Of a stretch of 9,984 bases of DNA, positions 7,110 through 9,984 are shown piece by piece; position 1 is the first letter of the stretch, and each line of letters opens with the position of its first letter. The DNA is from an uncultured Collinsella sp. Its GTDB lineage: Bacteria; Actinomycetota; Coriobacteriia; Coriobacteriales; Coriobacteriaceae. The position numbers and the translations under genes are program-made. Where the stretch lies: positions 1-9,984 of the forward strand of contig URZN01000019.1 of assembly GCA_900552345.1 (NCBI GenBank). The letters are read 5' to 3'. Below the pieces are notes generated by a model that saw nothing but the letters and a program-made list of their open reading frames with translations, made no database searches and had not been told where the DNA came from.

Positions 7110-7296
7110 CCCCATACAAAAACGTGCCGCCCCAAAAGGGGCGGCACACAAACTTCTAATCAGCTTTTCAGTAACGAGCACGCGACGACCCAACGCCGGG
7201 GCGCGGGGCGGAAGGCCGGAACGCCTTCCCTCAACGCGACCCTGCGGAGCCGTGAGCGGGGAGGGAAGGCGATCCGGCCTCCCGCCCTGCGCTCCG
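7110..7296 (-). repeat. Structured 3'-UTR repeat element, copy 2
   Basis: Second copy (187 bp) of the element at 6203-6375, starting 19 bp after the rubrerythrin stop on the minus strand. Order is the same: long hairpin, spacer, terminator. The hairpin arms are 7198-7232 and 7261-7295, with 31 of 35 positions matching. The outer stem (GGGGCGC...) and the loop 7235-7258 are shared with copy 1, but the inner stem is different sequence (AGGCCGG and CCGGCCT; GCCTTCCCTC and GAGGGAAGGC) that still pairs. Spacer sequence is about 90% identical between copies by eye. Confidence 0.85.
7118..7147 (-). terminator. Rho-independent terminator after rubrerythrin
   Basis: Arms GTGCCGCCCC and GGGGCGGCAC (7124-7133 and 7138-7147) pair perfectly around a 4-nt loop and run into TTTTT on the minus strand (7122-7118). 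The stem and loop are identical to the terminator at 6211-6241, as part of the repeat. Confidence 0.87.
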
Positions 7297-7315
7297 CAGC
7301 AGCCAGCGCCACGCG

Positions 7316-7855
7316 CTAGTAGTTCACCACCTGCTCCTCAAAGTACGCCTTCGGGTGGTTACACACCGGGCACACCTCAGGCGCCTCGGCACCAACGTGC
7401 AGGTGCCCGCAGTTCAGGCATTTCCACACCTTTACGCCCTCGCGCTCAAACACCTCGCCCGACTCGATGCGCTCGACGAGTTTGTTGTAGCGCTCCTCGT
7501 GGGCCTTCTCGACGGCGGCGACACCACGGAACTTCTCGGCGATCTCGACAAAGCCCTCCTCCTCGGCGGTCTTGGCGAACTCGTCGTACATCGTGGTCCA
7601 CTCGTAGTTCTCGCCCGCGGCGGCGTCGCGCAGGTTGTCCAGAGTGCCCGGAACGGCGCCGTCGTGCAGATACTTAAACCACAGCTTGGCGTGCTCGGAC
7701 TCGTTGCCCGCCGTCTCGGCAAAGATATTCGAGATCTGAACGTAGCCGTCCTTTTTGGCCTTGGATGCATAGTAGCGATACTTGGTGTGTGCCTGGGACT
7801 CACCGGCAAAAGCAGTCTCGAGGTTCTTCTTGGTCTGAGAGTTCTCAAAATCCAT
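7316..7855 (-). CDS. rbr: Rubrerythrin
   Basis: A 179-residue cytoplasmic protein that reduces hydrogen peroxide to water in anaerobes. The N-terminal four-helix domain has the diiron ligands expected of the family: Glu19 (AGES), Glu52-x-x-His55, Glu82/Glu85 in GENYEW, and Glu116-x-x-His119. The C-terminal rubredoxin-like domain has two CxxC knuckles (Cys146/149 and Cys162/165) for one iron. ATG 7853-7855 is preferred: AAGGGA lies upstream, and the frame-extending GTG seven codons earlier would place the ribosome binding site inside the gene. Electron donors (rubredoxin, NADH-dependent reductase) are not encoded nearby. It follows the MutY-like gene by 114 bp on the same strand, and a strong terminator within the repeat closes the unit. 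Confidence 0.96.
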   Translation of the reverse strand: MDFENSQTKKNLETAFAGESQAHTKYRYYASKAKKDGYVQISNIFAETAGNESEHAKLWFKYLHDGAVPGTLDNLRDAAAGENYEWTTMYDEFAKTAEEEGFVEIAEKFRGVAAVEKAHEERYNKLVERIESGEVFEREGVKVWKCLNCGHLHVGAEAPEVCPVCNHPKAYFEEQVVNY

Positions 7856-7930
7856 AGGTGTACTTCCCTTCAACACGTGCCGCCCATAGGCTTTGAGCGA
7901 CCTTGTCTTTAGGATGCCCTCAAGCCGCGA

Positions 7931-7946
7931 ATTTAAACCTTACAAT
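7931..7946. promoter_or_regulatory. Imperfect AT-rich dyad upstream of rubrerythrin
   Basis: ATTTAAACCTTACAAT is an imperfect dyad (5 of 7 arm positions) about 80 bp upstream of the rubrerythrin start. Rubrerythrin genes in anaerobes are often controlled by PerR, whose boxes are AT-rich dyads, but the match to a PerR box is poor. TTAAAT here with CTAAAG 18 nt on could be a weak promoter. Only a candidate. Confidence 0.2.
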
Positions 7947-7969
7947 CCCGTTCTTCAGATTTGAGCGGG

Positions 7970-8875
7970 CTACACACTCAACCAACGATCGTCCTCGGCT
8001 CGGCAAAAGCCCTCGCGCTCCAGGTCAGCTAGAATGCCCGCGATCAAGTCGCACTCGACCGGCCCGCGACCGGCTGCCGCTTCCATCTCGTTAACGCCCA
8101 CCACGGCATCAGCAAGCGTAATCCCCGCCGGCTGCCCATCGCGCGCTGCCAACAACATACGCACGATATGCGCGCGCTTTTGGCGGCGCGAGCCCTCAAA
8201 CTTGGACTGACGACTATAGCCCGCCGACCGCCTGGACGGATTGGGCAGTGTCTTTTTAAGATACGCGCCGTAATCCAGCAATGCGTAATACCACGCGCGC
8301 GGCGTGTCGGCATCGTCTTGAGGCGCGGCAAAGGGCGCGATCTCGTCCGCCGCCGCACCGGGGGCCGCCGGACAGGCAGCTTGGATCAGCGGCACCAGTT
8401 CGCGATCGGGAACGGCCGGCACATCGGGAAAGAAATGATGCAAAAAGACCGTGCGCACATTGGTCTCCAAATACACGCCCGGAAGATCAAACGCAAACGA
8501 ACGGATGCCCTGCGCCGTTGCCGGGCCAATGCCGGGCAGGGCGACCAAGTCACGCGTCTCACGCGGAAACTCCCCGCCCCAATCCCCTACGACCCGTTGA
8601 GCGGCATTGTGGAGCGCCAGAGCGCGTCGGTTGTAGCCCATCCCTTGCCAAGCGTCCAAAACATCGGAAGGTGCGGCCTGGGCAAGCGCCTGCACGGTCG
8701 GAAAGCGATCGAGCCACGCCGGCATACGCGTCTCCACGCGCGGCACCTGTGTTTGCTGCAACATGACCTCAGAAAGCCAAATGATGTACGGATCGCGTGT
8801 GCGGCGCCACGGAAGGTCGCGATAACGCAGGACCCCTTCCGAACGAATCATCGAACGAAAGGGGTCCTGAATCAT
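7970..8875 (-). CDS. MutY-like HhH-GPD DNA glycosylase without Fe-S cluster
   Basis: This 301-residue protein is related to MutY, which removes adenine opposite 8-oxoguanine. Shared features are LPWR near 21-24, the catalytic-Glu motif SEVMLQQTQV (Glu36), GMGYNRRALALHNAAQ at 78-93, and the helix-hairpin-helix LPGIGPATAQGI at 113-124. Ala118 replaces the Lys of endonuclease III, so lyase activity is unlikely. Three differences stand out. The catalytic Asp motif (LDGNVKRV in E. coli) reads LETNVRTV, with Glu137. The four Fe-S cysteines are absent; only Cys168, 275 and 291 occur, not in that pattern. The C-terminal NUDIX-like domain is replaced by a roughly 75-residue segment (about 226-301, FEGSRRQKRAHIVRMLL...) that looks like a winged helix. 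Substrate is therefore uncertain. The ATG at 8873-8875 has AAGGAG 7-9 nt upstream and lies 21 bp after the Rrf2 stop, so the two are probably co-transcribed. Confidence 0.85.
   Translation of the reverse strand: MIQDPFRSMIRSEGVLRYRDLPWRRTRDPYIIWLSEVMLQQTQVPRVETRMPAWLDRFPTVQALAQAAPSDVLDAWQGMGYNRRALALHNAAQRVVGDWGGEFPRETRDLVALPGIGPATAQGIRSFAFDLPGVYLETNVRTVFLHHFFPDVPAVPDRELVPLIQAACPAAPGAAADEIAPFAAPQDDADTPRAWYYALLDYGAYLKKTLPNPSRRSAGYSRQSKFEGSRRQKRAHIVRMLLAARDGQPAGITLADAVVGVNEMEAAAGRGPVECDLIAGILADLEREGFCRAEDDRWLSV
8828..8869 (-). promoter_or_regulatory. Hairpin over the first codons of the MutY-like gene
   Basis: On the mRNA, CAGGACCCCTT (codons 3-6) and AAGGGGTCCTG (codons 13-16) form a perfect 11-bp stem around a 20-nt loop. 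The loop carries the direct repeat CGTTCG on both sides of an internal ATGATT. The stem starts 6 nt after the A of the start codon, inside the ribosome footprint, so it could lower initiation. It could also be chance in GC-rich coding DNA. Confidence 0.45.
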
Positions 8876-8896
8876 GGCTATGCTCCTTATGCGGCG

Positions 8897-9382
8897 CTAT
8901 TCCTCCCGGTAAGCGCACGCGCAGGTGGCGTACTCGGGAAACGCTTCGCGGTCGGCGAACTTGGGATCGACGGCTGGGAACTGGCGGTGAGCGACGATGT
9001 CGCCGAGCGAAACGGAATCGAGGTAGTCGCGCATCAACGCCCGGGCTCCGGCCCACAGGGGATGATAGCAGCACGCGCCCATGCGCGCACAGTCACCATC
9101 GGGCGCGGTGCAATCGTTCATAACCATAGGACCCTGAACGGCCTCGACGACCTGGCGGATAGTGACGTCGTCCGGACTGACCTTGAGACGCATGCCACCG
9201 TGGACGCCACGCAGGCTCTCCACAATACCGGCCTGGACCAAACCGTGCTGAATCGAGCGGGCAAACGAATACGGGACATTGACCTCTTCGGCAGCGGTGC
9301 GAACAGAAAGCAAACGCTCCGGATCCTCGGCAAGCATCGCCAGCATACGAAGGGCGTAATCAGTCTTCCTCGATATGTCCAT
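8897..9382 (-). CDS. Rrf2-family transcription regulator (IscR/NsrR-like)
   Basis: A 161-residue regulator with an N-terminal winged helix. It opens MDISRKTDYALRMLAMLAE, typical of Rrf2 proteins, followed by the recognition helix region VPYSFARSIQHGLVQAGIV at 36-54 and wing SLRGVHGGMRL at 56-66. Cys91, Cys98, Cys104 and His107 closely match the [2Fe-2S] ligand set of E. coli IscR (Cys92, 98, 104, His107), so cluster-based sensing of iron-sulfur status, oxidant or nitric oxide is likely. Extra cysteines occur at 105, 154 and 156. ATG 9380-9382 is chosen over a frame extension of 36 codons because it matches the family start and has AAAGGGG 4-5 nt upstream. No isc or suf genes are adjacent; its nearest partner is the MutY-like gene 21 bp downstream. 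Confidence 0.92.
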   Translation of the reverse strand: MDISRKTDYALRMLAMLAEDPERLLSVRTAAEEVNVPYSFARSIQHGLVQAGIVESLRGVHGGMRLKVSPDDVTIRQVVEAVQGPMVMNDCTAPDGDCARMGACCYHPLWAGARALMRDYLDSVSLGDIVAHRQFPAVDPKFADREAFPEYATCACAYREE

Positions 9383-9407
9383 TTTTCCCCTTTCAAGGAA
9401 TACGAAC

Positions 9408-9421
9408 AGCTCGAACGAGCT
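9408..9421. promoter_or_regulatory. 6-bp-arm palindrome in the Rrf2 leader
   Basis: AGCTCG and CGAGCT flank AA, 25 bp before the Rrf2 start codon and downstream of the proposed promoter. It could be an autoregulatory operator, but Rrf2 sites more often overlap the promoter, and such a short dyad can arise by chance. Confidence 0.25.
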
Positions 9422-9542
9422 CCGGGGCCGAGCTTGTGTCGAGACGCTAAATGACCGCCAGGACATCCAAATGGTAAATCGGATATCCACTGAGTGCCGC
9501 GCTTGGAGCGAAATGCATCAGATGCGGCGCACAGTGCAATTT

Positions 9543-9571
9543 AGTATAACCTAACCCCCTGTCTCGTAGAA
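9543..9571 (-). promoter_or_regulatory. Probable promoter of the Rrf2/MutY-like operon
   Basis: A good -10 box TATACT (9548-9543) lies 17 nt from a weak -35 TTCTAC (9571-9566). Transcription would begin near 9536, leaving an untranslated leader of about 155 nt to the Rrf2 ATG. The poor -35 next to the palindrome at 9576-9587 would fit an activator-assisted promoter. The leader 9383-9542 holds no gene that I can support. Confidence 0.5.
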
Positions 9572-9575
9572 CAGG

Positions 9576-9587
9576 TGTTGCGCAACA
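9576..9587. promoter_or_regulatory. Perfect 12-bp palindrome TGTTGCGCAACA upstream of the Rrf2 promoter
   Basis: Self-complementary 12-mer centred about 45 bp before the predicted Rrf2 transcription start. The 10-bp core GTTGCGCAAC also occurs in the palindrome at 1336-1347 upstream of the surface-protein gene. A dimeric regulator site is the simplest reading; the regulator is unknown. Confidence 0.45.
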
Positions 9588-9705
9588 AAGCTGTTGTTCA
9601 GACAGATATACTCATTAGATTTTACTTGCGTTCCCGAAGGCGCGGGGGTTCTGGGCGAAGATGCACCAGGGCGATCGTTCTATCAAAACAAAGTGCATCA
9701 AACGC

Positions 9706-9733
9706 AAAAAGCCACGTCCGAAGACGTGGCTTT
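9706..9733 (-). terminator. Rho-independent terminator of tRNA-Asp
   Basis: On the minus strand GCCACGTC and GACGTGGC (9730-9723 and 9718-9711) pair perfectly around a UUCG tetraloop, and the stem runs into TTTTT (9710-9706). It begins about 12 nt after the tRNA CCA end. On the plus strand the same stem is followed only by TTTAATT, so it is weaker in that direction. Confidence 0.92.
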
Positions 9734-9741
9734 AATTGCGT

Positions 9742-9819
<78 letters not shown>

Positions 9820-9865
9820 AGGCAGTCGTTCGCGTTTGTTTCCGCTCGCGTGCGCTGCGGGGATT

Positions 9866-9918
9866 AGTATACACAGAAGTCTGTCCGGTGCGCAACAACT
9901 TTTTTGAAAATATTTTTT
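9866..9918 (-). promoter_or_regulatory. tRNA-Asp promoter with AT-rich UP element
   Basis: Reading the minus strand: an A/T-rich tract (9918-9897), then TTGCGC (9895-9890) as probable -35, an 18-nt spacer, and -10 TATACT (9871-9866). This puts the start about 40 nt before the tRNA 5' end. The A/T tract directly upstream of the -35 is typical of UP elements on strong stable-RNA promoters. Confidence 0.65.
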
Positions 9919-9984
9919 GGGCCCTCCGGGAGGGTCTCCGGGGCTGAGGGCGGGGGTTAAGTTTGCTGCTCTACAGTCCTGCGC
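9919..9984. other. GC-rich window end, no gene seen
   Basis: The last 66 bp hold a small hairpin (CCCTC at 9922-9926, GAGGG at 9930-9934) and a G-rich run (9942-9956). The hairpin is not followed by a T-run on either strand, so I do not call a terminator. No reading frame with a start and ribosome binding site is visible. Confidence 0.4.

Noticed and set aside
6203..7296. CRISPR array
   Set aside because: Only two copies, about 900 bp apart with a gene between them, and each copy is a long structured element and not a short repeat-spacer unit.
6203..7296. Insertion sequence with terminal inverted repeats
   Set aside because: The two copies are direct, not inverted, and the gene between them has no transposase features.
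6188..7319. Two plus-strand ORFs sharing HTKTCRPKRGGTQTS
   Set aside because: The shared peptide is only the translation of the duplicated terminator and spacer DNA, not evidence of a protein family.
8168..9454. 428-residue plus-strand ORF
   Set aside because: Antisense to both the MutY-like gene and the Rrf2 gene, which have clear family motifs and ribosome binding sites.
9922..9934. Terminator at the right edge
   Set aside because: The CCCTC/GAGGG stem is not followed by a T-run on either strand.

Overview
The window looks like a chromosomal stretch from a GC-rich, anaerobic gut actinobacterium of the class Coriobacteriia, most like Collinsella. This rests on the high GC content, strong AAGGAG-type ribosome binding sites, an InlB/Flg_new-type repeat surface protein, rubrerythrin, and the overall protein sequences. 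The genus is inference. All nine genes I support (eight proteins and one tRNA) lie on the minus strand, so the window reads from right (upstream) to left (downstream). The long plus-strand ORFs are antisense shadows of these genes.

Right end (about 9984 to 7316), in transcription order: a tRNA-Asp(GUC) with its own UP-element promoter and UUCG-loop terminator. Next is an Rrf2-family regulator with an IscR-like Cys-Cys-Cys-His set, followed 21 bp later by an unusual MutY-like DNA glycosylase. That enzyme has no Fe-S cluster, no NUDIX-like domain, and Glu in place of the conserved catalytic Asp. Rubrerythrin, a peroxide-scavenging diiron protein, follows. The group reads as an oxidative or iron-sulfur stress cluster, though the functional link is inference.

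Middle (about 7300 to 5535): an unrecognised four-helix membrane protein and an unrecognised small single-pass membrane protein. Two copies of a roughly 180-bp structured repeat lie here, each starting 17 to 19 bp after a stop codon (after rubrerythrin and after the four-helix protein) and each ending in a near-identical Rho-independent terminator. The two copies share flanks and a central loop, but their long hairpin stems are built from different, still self-complementary sequences. This is the most striking unexplained structure in the window.

Left part (5410 to 1): RmuC (a DNA-associated nuclease-fold protein with an N-terminal membrane anchor), a complete half-size ABC exporter, endonuclease III (nth) with intact catalytic and Fe-S residues, then an AT-rich 157-bp spacer. 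Last is the N-terminal 413 residues of a secreted protein with about 80-residue InlB B-repeats. It runs off the left edge, which is why it is easy to miss.

Three DNA-repair proteins (RmuC, Nth, MutY-like) and two redox proteins (Rrf2, rubrerythrin) share this 10 kb. A 12-bp palindrome centred on TTGCGCAA occurs in two promoter regions, and a related TTGCGC forms the probable -35 of the tRNA promoter.
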